Below the pieces are notes generated by a model. The model ran no database searches. It had not been told where the DNA came from and saw only the letters and a list, made by a program, of their open reading frames with translations. The position numbers and the translations under genes are program-made. A DNA stretch of 64,000 nt, taken from positions 62,001 through 126,000 of the forward strand of contig JAWKHH010000002.1 in NCBI GenBank assembly GCA_041394945.1, read 5' to 3'. Shown piece after piece: positions 1 through 7,796 of this stretch. Origin of the DNA: Bryobacteraceae bacterium. Lineage in GTDB: Bacteria > Acidobacteriota > Terriglobia > Bryobacterales > Bryobacteraceae. Numbering within the stretch: the first letter of the stretch is position 1; every line of letters starts with the position of its first letter.

Positions 1-585
1 CTTGTGATCGTCCCAGGCGGTGGCCAGCACGCGGTAGCGGCTGCGGTCCTCCTGCCACTTCAGGTTGGCGTAGAGTTCGTCGTGCGGCTGGGGGAACTTC
101 TTCGGAAGGCCGCGCGTGATGGGATGATCGCCGTCGCGCACGGTCACCTCGAAATCGTGCGGCGCGGAGTGATGCCCGTTGTTCGGCCGCCAGTTGCCGC
201 CCGACATCTCCTCCCACTCCTTCCAGCCATTAAACGCGGCGAGGCTGAAGTGGTAGATCGTGAGCCCCTTGCCGGACTCGACGAACTGGGTGAGGGCGCG
301 TTCGGCGGTCTCGCCCCACCGCAGTTCGGGCTTGCGCGAATCGTAGTAGTTGACCACGACGAGGTCGTAGGGAGCGAGCGTTTCGTTGCTCGCTCCCCGG
401 AACTCCTCGGTCACGCGGACCTCGAAGCGGCCCGTCGCCTCGAGCGCCTTGCGCAGCATCGGCGTGACGCCGCGCCAGTCGTGCCCGTTCTGGCCGGTGA
501 CGATCAGCGCCTGGATCTTCTTCGCCGGAGCGGGCTGAGCAAGAGCGGTTCCGGCGGCCAACAGAAACACGACGAGGTTCCTCAT
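1..585 (-). CDS. ThuA-domain protein (3' end outside window)
   Basis: The minus-strand frame is open from an ATG at 585 to the left edge, so the C-terminus is missing and 195 codons are visible. It opens with a signal peptide (MRNLVVFLLAAGTALAQ). The body matches ThuA / trehalose-utilisation proteins, a class I glutamine-amidotransferase-like fold: an early beta strand IQALIVTGQNGHDW, then LAPYDLVVVNYYD, then GKGLTIYHFSLAAFNGW. The exact reaction of ThuA proteins is poorly known; they usually lie among sugar-catabolism genes. It sits 39 bp downstream of an exported enolase-superfamily gene on the same strand, so the two are probably co-transcribed. The family call is fairly sure; the substrate is unknown. 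Confidence 0.8.
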   Translation of the reverse strand, partial: MRNLVVFLLAAGTALAQPAPAKKIQALIVTGQNGHDWRGVTPMLRKALEATGRFEVRVTEEFRGASNETLAPYDLVVVNYYDSRKPELRWGETAERALTQFVESGKGLTIYHFSLAAFNGWKEWEEMSGGNWRPNNGHHSAPHDFEVTVRDGDHPITRGLPKKFPQPHDELYANLKWQEDRSRYRVLATAWDDHK

Positions 586-624
586 GTCTCCGCCGGGAGC
601 AACCGGCGTGCCACTCCGGTGCGC

Positions 625-1998
625 TCAGAGTTCGTTCACGAGCTTCCCGTTCTCGTCGATGTGCGGATAAGGGCCGCCGATGCGGAACCGGTCCAGGATG
701 TAGTCGTCGTAGTGCGGAGTTGGCTCGAAGTAGCCGCCCTTGCGGATGTGCTCCTTGATCGCCGTTTCGTTGAGTTCCACCCCGAGGCCGGGCGTGTCGG
801 GCACGGTGATGAACCCCTGGTTGACGATCGGCTTCGAGGGCCCGTCGACGAGGCTGTCCCACCACGGGATGTCGACGGCGTGGTTTTCCATGGCGAGCAG
901 GTCCTTGATCGTCGCCGCCATGTGCACGCTTGCCAGGCAGCCGACCGGGGAACCGGCGAAGTGGATCGCGGTCTGGATGCCGTTCAGCGAGGCGTAGTCG
1001 GCGATGCGCTTGGTTTCGCGGATGGCGCCGGAAGTCAGCGGGTCGGGGTGGATGATGTCGACTGCGCGATTGTCGATCAGCGCACGGAAGCCCTCCTGGA
1101 GTCCGAAGAGGCTTTCGCCGGTGGCGATGGGTGTTGTCGTGGATGTGGTGAGCTCGCGATAGCCATGCCAGTCGAGCGGAGCGTCGCCGCCGGGGCCGAG
1201 GTGGCCCACCTGGATCATGTCTTCGGCCCACGCGAGGTTGTACTTTTCGAACGCACGCGCGTAGCGGATGCTGTCGTTCACCGTAAGCGGACCGAAATGA
1301 TCGGCGCCGAGCGGCGCCTCCCACCCGATGGCCTCGCGGACGGCTTCGATGTATTCGCACATGTAGCCGAGGCCCTTCTCGGTGGCGACGCGCCTGTCGT
1401 TCACCGCCCCGGGATGGTTTGCCACCATCCGCGTACCGAGGTCCATCTTGAAGAACGTGAACCCCTGCGCCTTGCGCTTCTTGAAGCGCTCGGCATAGAT
1501 CTTCGGATCGTGGCTTTCCGTGGTGTCGCAATACACGCGGATCTTGTCGCGATATTTCGAACCGGCGAGACGCCACGCGGGCACGCCGTAGACCTTGCCG
1601 GCGATGTCATGAAGCGCCATGTCGACCGCGCTGTAGCCGCCGCCCAGCCGCTGGTGGCTCGCGAATACGCGGATGCTATCGAGGATGGGATCGATGTCGA
1701 GCGGGTTGCGGCCCTTGAGGTGCGGCTTGAGGATGAGGGCGGTGCCTTCGCGGCCAGCGTCGCGGACTTCGCCGAGTCCGTAGACGCCCTGATTGGTGTC
1801 GATGCGGATAATGGGGTAGTCGTAGTTTGAAGCCACGAGCACAAAGCGCATGTCGGTGATGCGGAGTTGGCTGGGGGAGGATTCGCGGCGCACCGGCCGG
1901 TTGGCGGATTGCGCAGAGACGCCGGGTTTGGTGAGTTGGAGGATTCCCGCGACGGCGGCGGCCTGCCGTAGAATCGCGCGGCGGTTGGAAACGGACAT
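625..1998 (-). CDS. Tat-exported enolase-superfamily enzyme (mandelate racemase/muconate lactonizing type)
   Basis: This is a 457-residue protein. The N-terminus has NRRAILRQAAAVAG, a twin-arginine-like signal, so a periplasmic location is likely. The capping domain is at about residues 45-150 and the (beta/alpha)7-beta barrel follows. Visible barrel-end residues are K184 (FKMD), D233 (GADHFG), E259 (WAED) and E295 (TGES) as metal ligands, and H346 (AIHF) as the probable base. This fits an acid-sugar dehydratase or racemase; the substrate cannot be read from sequence. The start at 1998 is chosen over a much longer open frame because a strong GGAGGT lies seven bases upstream and the signal peptide begins there. 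The upstream extension of that frame is a decayed gene, annotated separately. ThuA follows on the same strand. Confidence 0.85.
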   Translation of the reverse strand: MSVSNRRAILRQAAAVAGILQLTKPGVSAQSANRPVRRESSPSQLRITDMRFVLVASNYDYPIIRIDTNQGVYGLGEVRDAGREGTALILKPHLKGRNPLDIDPILDSIRVFASHQRLGGGYSAVDMALHDIAGKVYGVPAWRLAGSKYRDKIRVYCDTTESHDPKIYAERFKKRKAQGFTFFKMDLGTRMVANHPGAVNDRRVATEKGLGYMCEYIEAVREAIGWEAPLGADHFGPLTVNDSIRYARAFEKYNLAWAEDMIQVGHLGPGGDAPLDWHGYRELTTSTTTPIATGESLFGLQEGFRALIDNRAVDIIHPDPLTSGAIRETKRIADYASLNGIQTAIHFAGSPVGCLASVHMAATIKDLLAMENHAVDIPWWDSLVDGPSKPIVNQGFITVPDTPGLGVELNETAIKEHIRKGGYFEPTPHYDDYILDRFRIGGPYPHIDENGKLVNEL

Positions 1999-2313
1999 GG
2001 TCTGACCTCCTTGATGGAAACCGGATAGGGAATTGCAAGACAGTTGCCACGACGCGTACAGACCTTCTGGCCACGCTGGCGGCGGGTGACCTGTATGCGT
2101 CGAAGCTCGCCGTGGAGGGGCATGTGTGACAGGGGGCTCGGGGCGCGCGCGGAAGACGGATGCGGAACTCGGGATGCAGGTGCGGGATCGGCGAACTGGA
2201 GCGGCGGCCGCGGTAGCGCGGGCTTGGGCGACGGCGGTGTGCGGGGCGTCGAGCACGTGAACCCGGAAACGCAGCGTGCCGGGTCTCCAGGCGAAAGCGT
2301 TCCATGCCGGGGA

Positions 2314-2655
2314 GATGGCTCCTTCGTCGACTTGGACGCCGAGCCCGGCGCCGCGGGGCACGGCGAGTGCGCTGCCGAGGCCCCTGCCTTGGCGATTGGC
2401 GTTCCGGTGGACAACGAGGACGCGATTCATCGCCTGGTGCGTTCCGGCGATGTCGAGACGGTTGCGGCCGGTGATTGCGGGCGCGAGGTATTCGCGTAGC
2501 GCCGATGTCACCGATTCGAGTGTTTCGTAGCTCCAGGTGTGTCGGGACGCTTTGGCCCAACCGGGGGAACCGCCGCGGTCATTCGCGCCGGCACACGTTG
2601 CTGTGCGGCCGCCGCGGAAGCCGCCGCCATGCCAAAGAAGGTGCTGCGCGATGCA
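2314..2655 (-). pseudogene. Remnant of an enolase-superfamily gene (capping domain, deleted and frameshifted)
   Basis: The frame from about 2562 down to 2425 encodes ETLESVTSALREYLAPAIT followed by GRNRLDIAGTHQAMNRV, a typical capping-domain helix pair of mandelate-racemase-like proteins. Just after it, in a neighbouring frame, comes GTPIAKAG, matching the canonical N-P-x-A-K-A junction between cap and barrel. The first frame then shows AGLGVQVDEGAI, which resembles the C-terminal P-G-L-G-x-x-V-D-E motif. The barrel is therefore missing and the remains carry frameshifts. No start codon with a ribosome-binding site serves it. It lies directly upstream of the intact enolase-superfamily gene and by chance remains in its frame. 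This is my reading of motif order, not an alignment. Confidence 0.6.
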
Positions 2656-2718
2656 CCTACAACGCTTTTGCCTCCTCAGTCCGGAGGATTTTGCCCCGTG
2701 CATCGTGCGCGATATGAC

Positions 2719-2883
2719 TCAAGCGATGCGCGTTAGCTCGTGTCCATGCGGCCGCGGGCGTTCTGGCACGGCATTGACTTCCGCGTCGGTTACGAACCTC
2801 TCTGCCACCGGGTTCCAATGCAGGTTGCGGTCCAGGTCGCGGGCGATGTTGACCAGGTGGCGAATCACCACGCTCCGCGCCAT
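2719..2883 (-). pseudogene. C-terminal remnant of a Gfo/Idh/MocA oxidoreductase
   Basis: A 54-codon frame from ATG 2883 to TGA 2719 reads HLVNIARDLDRNLHWNPV, then ERFVTDAEVNAVPERPRP, then HGHELTRIA. This is the usual C-terminal tail of exported Gfo/Idh/MocA dehydrogenases (CHLxNIxxRLGRxLxWDPxxExFxGDxEAN...). The intact family member in this window (43879-45255) ends with CHLANISYRVGRTLQV and FIGDEEANGLRTRNYRAP, which aligns with it. The NAD-binding domain and the rest of the gene are absent, so it is a remnant, not a small gene. It lies 7 bp from the start of the universal stress protein gene and next to the enolase-superfamily remnant. Confidence 0.65.
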
Positions 2884-2890
2884 AGGTCAG

Positions 2891-3796
2891 CTAACGGGGC
2901 GAGCGGACGATGAGCACCGAACATTGGGCGTTGGCGGCGAGATCGAGAGAAACGCTTCCGAGCACCTGGTGCTTGAGATCGGTAGCGCCCGTGGCGCCGA
3001 CCACGACGAGATCGTGGTCGCCGACCTCCGCTTCGCCGAGTATCTCCCGGACCGGGAGGCCCTCGACGATTTTGCGCTCCACGCCGGCGTGCGGCGACGC
3101 GAGGGCATCGCGGGCGCGCTCAATGATCCGTTCGGCTTGGGTGCAGAGCCGGCGTCTCCAACGGGAATCGGGGTCGAGCTGCTCATGTTCGGGATCCTCG
3201 TAGCCAAACCATTCCTGCTCCAGCCCGAGATGCAGCCATGGGGTTTCGATGACGTGCATGAGCGTGATCTCCGCCGAGTCCACGGCAACGAACCGGGGTA
3301 GTTCCATCATGGCGCGGCGGGACGCCATGGAGGCGTCCACGGCGGCGAGGATATGAGGTCCGTTGGTTCGCAGCGTGGGCCTGCCGATGAGGACCGAGCA
3401 GGGCGCATGGCTGGCGACCTGATTCGCGACCGCGCCGATCCGGACATGACTCGCGTGGCGCTTGCCGCTGGCGCCCAGCACAACCAGATCGTAGCCGGCG
3501 GCCAACTCGACGATGGAGCCGGCCGGCGATCCCTGTTCCACCAGAGGATTGGCTGGGACGCCGGAGACGGCGAGGGACGAGACGAGGCAGGAAAGGATGC
3601 GGTTGGTTTCCGCCTCCATTCGCTCCATGTAGCGTTCCCGAACGCGGCTTTCGTTCCAACCGCAGGCGGCGGGAAGGTATTCGGGAACTACGCAGACGGC
3701 GTCGGCTTCGATATCGCCGAGGTTGAGCAAACCGCACGCCGCAGCGGCGGCGTCCGACGCTTCCGGCGATCCGTCCGTAGTGAACAGAACTTTCAC
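2891..3796 (-). CDS. Tandem universal stress protein (two UspA domains)
   Basis: This is a 301-residue protein with two UspA modules. The first opens VLFTTDGSPEASDAA and carries the nucleotide-loop strand DLVVLGASGKRH near residue 105. The second opens HILAAVDASMASRRAM and carries DLVVVGATGATDLKHQVLGS near residue 260, ending CSVLIVR. The second-domain loop is close to the G-x2-G-x9-G-(S/T) ATP-binding pattern, so nucleotide binding is plausible. Tandem Usp proteins act in the cytoplasm in stress or dormancy responses. The start is GTG at 3796 with only a weak ribosome-binding site. The 128 bp between it and the divergent DUF2961 pseudogene should hold its promoter. Confidence 0.9.
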   Translation of the reverse strand: MKVLFTTDGSPEASDAAAAACGLLNLGDIEADAVCVVPEYLPAACGWNESRVRERYMERMEAETNRILSCLVSSLAVSGVPANPLVEQGSPAGSIVELAAGYDLVVLGASGKRHASHVRIGAVANQVASHAPCSVLIGRPTLRTNGPHILAAVDASMASRRAMMELPRFVAVDSAEITLMHVIETPWLHLGLEQEWFGYEDPEHEQLDPDSRWRRRLCTQAERIIERARDALASPHAGVERKIVEGLPVREILGEAEVGDHDLVVVGATGATDLKHQVLGSVSLDLAANAQCSVLIVRSPR

Positions 3797-3924
3797 CTAA
3801 CTTCACTTGGCAATCGGGAGGCCAAACGACGGAGCGAATTGCTTCGCGAGGAAGGGGCGTGGGAGGATGCATGCCGCCTGTTGGAAAGCGGCGTGCTAGT
3901 AACCGCGGAAGGAGACCTTGCAGG

Positions 3925-5079
3925 ATGACCAGAAGATACTGCGCTGTGCTGGCGCTGGCGATTGCTTGCTCCGCGCCGCCCGTTGCGGCCCAGGACGGGG
4001 AGTTCACGGGGCTCACCGTGAGTCTCGAGACGCTGTACCGGGTGTCGAAGGCGAAGACGCGATCGATCAGTCCGGAGAACTTCACCGGCGAGAAGGGCAA
4101 GGGCGCGATGGCGAGGGAGGGGTCGGCTTCGGGGGCGTCGTCGGAGCTTGGGCAGGGATGGAAGGTGAATCCGTTCGTGGTGATTCAACCGGGCGCGACG
4201 TTTACGCTGGCCGACATCCAGTCGCAGGGCGCGATTCAGCACGTATGGATGACGCCGACGGGCAACTGGCGGTTCTCGATACTGCGGATGTACTGGGACG
4301 GCGAAGAGACGCCTTCGGTGGAGACGCCGGTGGGCGATTTCTTCGCGATGGGATGGGGCAAGTATGCGCCGGTCACGTCGCAGGCGATCTGCGTGAATCC
4401 GGGGAGCGCGTTCAATTCATACTGGCCGATGCCGTTCCGCAAGCGGGCCCGGCTGACCCTGGAGAACCTGGACGAGCGCCCGATGACGATCTACTACCAG
4501 ATCGACTACACGGAGGCACCAGTCCCGGCCGACGCGGCGTACTTCCATGCTTAGTTCCGGCGGACGAATCCGCTGCCGTTCAAGGATGTCTACACGATCG
4601 TCGATGGGATCACGGGCAAGGGGCACTACGTCGGCACGTACATGGCTTGGGGCGTGCACAACAACGGCTGGTGGGGCGAGGGCGAAATCAAGTTCTTCCT
4701 GGACGGGGACAAGCAGTTCCCGACGATCGCGGGTACCGGGACGGAAGACTATTTCTGCGGATCGTACAATTTCGAGAACCGTGAGGAGCACGAGTACGAG
4801 ACGTTCACGACGCCGTACTCGGGGTTGATTCAAGCGATCAGGCCGGACGGGCTGTACCAATCGCAGCAGCGGTTCGGGCTCTACCGGTGGCACATCACGG
4901 ATCCGGTCCGGTTCGAGAGCGATTTGAAGGTGACGATCCAGGCGCTGGGGTGGCAGGCGGGGCGGCGGAAGTATCTGCCGCTGCAGGACGACATCGCCTC
5001 GGTGGCGGTGTGGTATCAAGTGGAACCGCACGTGGCGTTTCCGAAACTGCCGGAGCGGCGCCAACTGGCGGTGAACTGA
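3925..5079 (+). pseudogene. DUF2961 exported protein interrupted by an in-frame amber codon
   Basis: The frame starts at ATG 3925, after GGAG at 3911, with signal peptide MTRRYCAVLALAIACSAPPVAAQ, and would encode 384 residues. A TAG at 4552-4554 stops it at codon 210, inside the context YFHA-stop-FRRTNPL. The same frame resumes at once and continues to TGA 5079 with WGVHNNGWWGEGEIKFFLDG and GTGTEDYFCGSYNFEN, the signature of DUF2961 proteins (putative carbohydrate-active beta-sandwich proteins). A family protein would have Q or another residue at the stop, so a single CAG to TAG change is enough to explain it. Nothing else is damaged, so the lesion is recent, the codon is suppressed, or it is a sequencing error. 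Confidence 0.85.
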
Positions 5080-5099
5080 CCGCGGTCGAGGGCCGGCGG

Positions 5100-6482
5100 T
5101 CAGCGACCGAGCAGGCGTCCGGTAGCGTACTCGTAGCCGGCGTGGGCGCGCTGGAACTCGGCCTGGGCGAGGGCGCGGCGAATCGAGGCGTCGAGCGTGG
5201 CCTGCTCGCGGAGATTCAGGATGAACAGCGTGCCCTCGCCGAGTTCGAAGCGAGTGCGTTCGGCGTCTTCGAGTTCCCGGCTGACGCGGACTTCGTTCTC
5301 CAATACGTCGACTCGGGCGCGCGCAGCTTCCACGGCGGACAGGGCGTCGCGGACTTCGGCTTGCACTTGGTCCCGGAGGTAGTCCTGCTGGCGGGTGAGC
5401 TGACGGATTTTGGCTTCCGACGCGCCCTGCTTGCCGCGGGCGGCGCGGTTCTGAAAGGGGAATTCGAAGGCGAGGCCCGCCTTGAATTCGCGCGGGCCGC
5501 GGCGGACGGTTCCCGTACCGTTCTCGGCCGTGAATCCGGCGACGAGATCGACGGCCGGTTTGGCGGCGTTGCGCGCCAGGCTCAAGTCGACTTCAGTTTG
5601 ATCGATCAGGGTGCGGAGGCGGGCGAGTTCGGGCCGGCGCGCGATCGCCTCGTCGATGCCTGTGTCGAGGGCGTTGCCGGGGAGGTCCGTGGCGGCAGGA
5701 AACGCGGGCGGGACTTCGTCGAAGACGGCGAGGCGGGTGCGTCCGTTGGCATCGCGAAGATAGAGTGACAGATCGATGGCCGCCTGTTGAAACCCGCGCT
5801 CGGCCTCAATGAGGCTGGCCTGACGCTGCAGGATGGCGCGGCGGTTGTCGATGGCGTCGATAGCCGGGAGTTGGCCCTCACGGACGCCCTCTTCGAGCAG
5901 TTGCTGCCGCATTCGGGCGATGTCGAGGACTGCGCGCGTGACGGCGAGGCGGCGGCCGGCGGCGACCCAATACCAGTAGCGCGCTATGGCGGCCTGGAGA
6001 AGCACAAGCCGTTGTTGATCGGCGGAGAGTCCGGCGATGGTGCGCCCGAGGCGCGCTTGTTCGAGGCCAGCGCGGCGGGAATCGATCTCGCGGTTGCGCA
6101 TGAGCGGCAGTTTCAGCCCGGAGCGCCATTCGCCGTAGGAGCGAGTATCGAGCTTGCCGTCGTAGGGCGCGAACGTGCCTTCGCCAACACGATAGCCGCC
6201 ATAGACGGACATGCCCTGAAACGCGAGAGGCTGCTCGAGGGAGGCGTCGGCGCGGCGGTTTTCGTAGTAGCCAAATGTGTCGGCGTTGAAACTGGAGCGG
6301 ATGGTAGTGTCGAACTTACCTTGTGCTTCGAGGTATTGGGCGTCGGCGATGTCGCGGCCGGCGAGAGCGCCGAGCAGCACTGGGTGGTTGCGGCGCACCG
6401 AGTCGACGACATCGGCTTCGCGGAGGATTTCCGCTTCGAGAGTCGCGACGGCGGCAAGAAGGGCCAGCAGGACGATCGTCAC
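5100..6482 (-). CDS. TolC-like outer membrane efflux protein
   Basis: This is a 460-residue protein of the outer membrane factor family, which forms trimeric channels across the outer membrane and periplasm. An N-terminal signal (TIVLLALLAAVATLEA) is followed by two internally similar halves rich in long helices; the second half carries RRPELARLRTLIDQTEVDLSLARN, here split for length at positions about 305-328, and ends in RTRFELGEGTLFILNLREQ, typical of OMF repeats. The start is GTG 6482, overlapping the TGA of the HlyD gene by four bases (GTGA) and preceded by GGAG, so translation is coupled. It is the last gene of the ABC-HlyD-TolC operon. The exported substrate is unknown. Confidence 0.88.
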   Translation of the reverse strand: MTIVLLALLAAVATLEAEILREADVVDSVRRNHPVLLGALAGRDIADAQYLEAQGKFDTTIRSSFNADTFGYYENRRADASLEQPLAFQGMSVYGGYRVGEGTFAPYDGKLDTRSYGEWRSGLKLPLMRNREIDSRRAGLEQARLGRTIAGLSADQQRLVLLQAAIARYWYWVAAGRRLAVTRAVLDIARMRQQLLEEGVREGQLPAIDAIDNRRAILQRQASLIEAERGFQQAAIDLSLYLRDANGRTRLAVFDEVPPAFPAATDLPGNALDTGIDEAIARRPELARLRTLIDQTEVDLSLARNAAKPAVDLVAGFTAENGTGTVRRGPREFKAGLAFEFPFQNRAARGKQGASEAKIRQLTRQQDYLRDQVQAEVRDALSAVEAARARVDVLENEVRVSRELEDAERTRFELGEGTLFILNLREQATLDASIRRALAQAEFQRAHAGYEYATGRLLGR

Positions 6483-7795
6483 TTGCTCTCCTTGGTGGAC
6501 GCGTCGGTGGGATTCACCGACGGCGGGAATCCATTGAACTGGCGCCACACTTCGAAGCCGATGCTGACGGTGTTGAGCAGGACCCATCCCTTGGCGCGGA
6601 CGCCTTGGCGGAGATAGCGCGCGTCGGGCCAGGGAGTTTCGGTGGGGTCGGGTTCGATGAGAAGACGGAACTTGCCGCGGCCGTCGTCGGTGGAATCGAC
6701 TAGGCGAACCACGCCGCCGAAGGTTCCCACGGCGACGGAGGGCCAACCGACGAATTGGATCGCGGGCCAGCCCTCGAACTGGAGGCGCACCTTGCGGCCG
6801 GTGGCGATCAGGGGCATGTCGTTGCCGTCCACCCAGACCTCGGCGACGGGCGCGCTGACGTCGGGCACGATGGAGGCGATCTCCTCTCCATTCTTGACGA
6901 CGGCGCTGCCGGGCTGGGCGGTGAGGCGGAAGATGACGCCGTCGACTGGCGCGACGACGGTCTGCGTGGATTGGCGATTGAGGCGCACCTCGACGGGTTG
7001 GAGCGACTGGCGGGCCGAGGCGAGTTCGCTGCGCGCGGATTCGCGGGAGGCTCGGGCGTCGCGGACCATGGCGGTGCCCGTGTTGAGCGAGCGGGCGCGT
7101 TCGACTTCGACGGTCCGGAGGAAGTTGCGCGCTTCGTTGAGCTGCGCTTCGGCGCGCCGGAGTTCGGCGCCGGCGGTATTGTTGTCGGCCTCGGCGACTT
7201 CGACCTGACGCTTGGAGACGAGTCCCTTGGGAAAGAGCGCGTGGTGCCGGGCGAGGTTCTGGGCGGCGACGGTGGCCTTGGCGTTGGCGGCGTCGAGGGA
7301 TTGTTCAGTGGCGCGGAGCCGGTCCCGCGCCTGCTGGATGCGGAAGTCGGCGGCGGAGAGCTCGTTCTTCAGCGACTGCTCGAGTTCTTCGATTCTCTCC
7401 TCAAGGTGGCGCTCGCGTTCGGAGATGGCGCGGATGCGGTCCATGACGGCGGTGCGCTCCAGTTGGAGGCGGGCGGGGAGCGTGGGGTCGAGGTCGGCCA
7501 TTTCGGCGACGGGGTCGCCTCTGCGGACGGGCGAGCCCTCGACGACGTGCCACTTCACGATGCGGCCCTCGACGGGCGCGTCGATGTGTTGCTGGCGCTC
7601 CATGGGCGCAAAGGCGACGATCTTTCCCGTGCCGGAAACGGATTGCTGCCAGGGCGCGAAGCCGAGTCCGGTGCAAGAGGCGAGGCCCGCCATGACGAGC
7701 GCGGCTGTAACGCGCGGCCAGGAGCCGTGGGTGCCTGCTTGCTCAATGGCGGGAAGGACGTATCGGCGGCCGGCTTCAGTGTACGCGGAGGCCAT
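6479..7795 (-). CDS. HlyD/RND-type periplasmic adaptor subunit
   Basis: This is a 438-residue membrane fusion protein. One transmembrane helix lies near residues 30-55 (TAALVMAGLASCTGLGF). A lipoyl half-motif follows (HIDAPVEGRIVKWHVVEG, then GDPVAEMADLD), then a long coiled-coil hairpin at about 110-280 (EERIEELEQSLKNE, LRRAEAQLNEARNFLR), then the returning lipoyl half VVAPVDGVIFRLTAQPG and a beta-barrel domain. It bridges the inner-membrane ABC protein and the TolC-like channel. I chose ATG 7795, one base after the ABC stop, over an upstream in-frame ATG at 7843 that lacks a Shine-Dalgarno; GGGGGG precedes the chosen start. The 3' end overlaps the TolC start by four bases. Confidence 0.88.
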   Translation of the reverse strand: MASAYTEAGRRYVLPAIEQAGTHGSWPRVTAALVMAGLASCTGLGFAPWQQSVSGTGKIVAFAPMERQQHIDAPVEGRIVKWHVVEGSPVRRGDPVAEMADLDPTLPARLQLERTAVMDRIRAISERERHLEERIEELEQSLKNELSAADFRIQQARDRLRATEQSLDAANAKATVAAQNLARHHALFPKGLVSKRQVEVAEADNNTAGAELRRAEAQLNEARNFLRTVEVERARSLNTGTAMVRDARASRESARSELASARQSLQPVEVRLNRQSTQTVVAPVDGVIFRLTAQPGSAVVKNGEEIASIVPDVSAPVAEVWVDGNDMPLIATGRKVRLQFEGWPAIQFVGWPSVAVGTFGGVVRLVDSTDDGRGKFRLLIEPDPTETPWPDARYLRQGVRAKGWVLLNTVSIGFEVWRQFNGFPPSVNPTDASTKESK

Positions 7796-7796
7796 A

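Noticed and set aside
4..1830. 608-codon open frame on the plus strand
   Set aside because: It lies antisense to the ThuA and enolase-superfamily genes, has no homology or signal, and reflects the lack of stops in high-GC antisense frames.
1999..2703. Extending the enolase-superfamily gene at 625 upstream by about 235 codons
   Set aside because: The extension lacks a ribosome-binding site and is itself a decayed gene. GGAGGT and a Tat signal mark the start at 1998.
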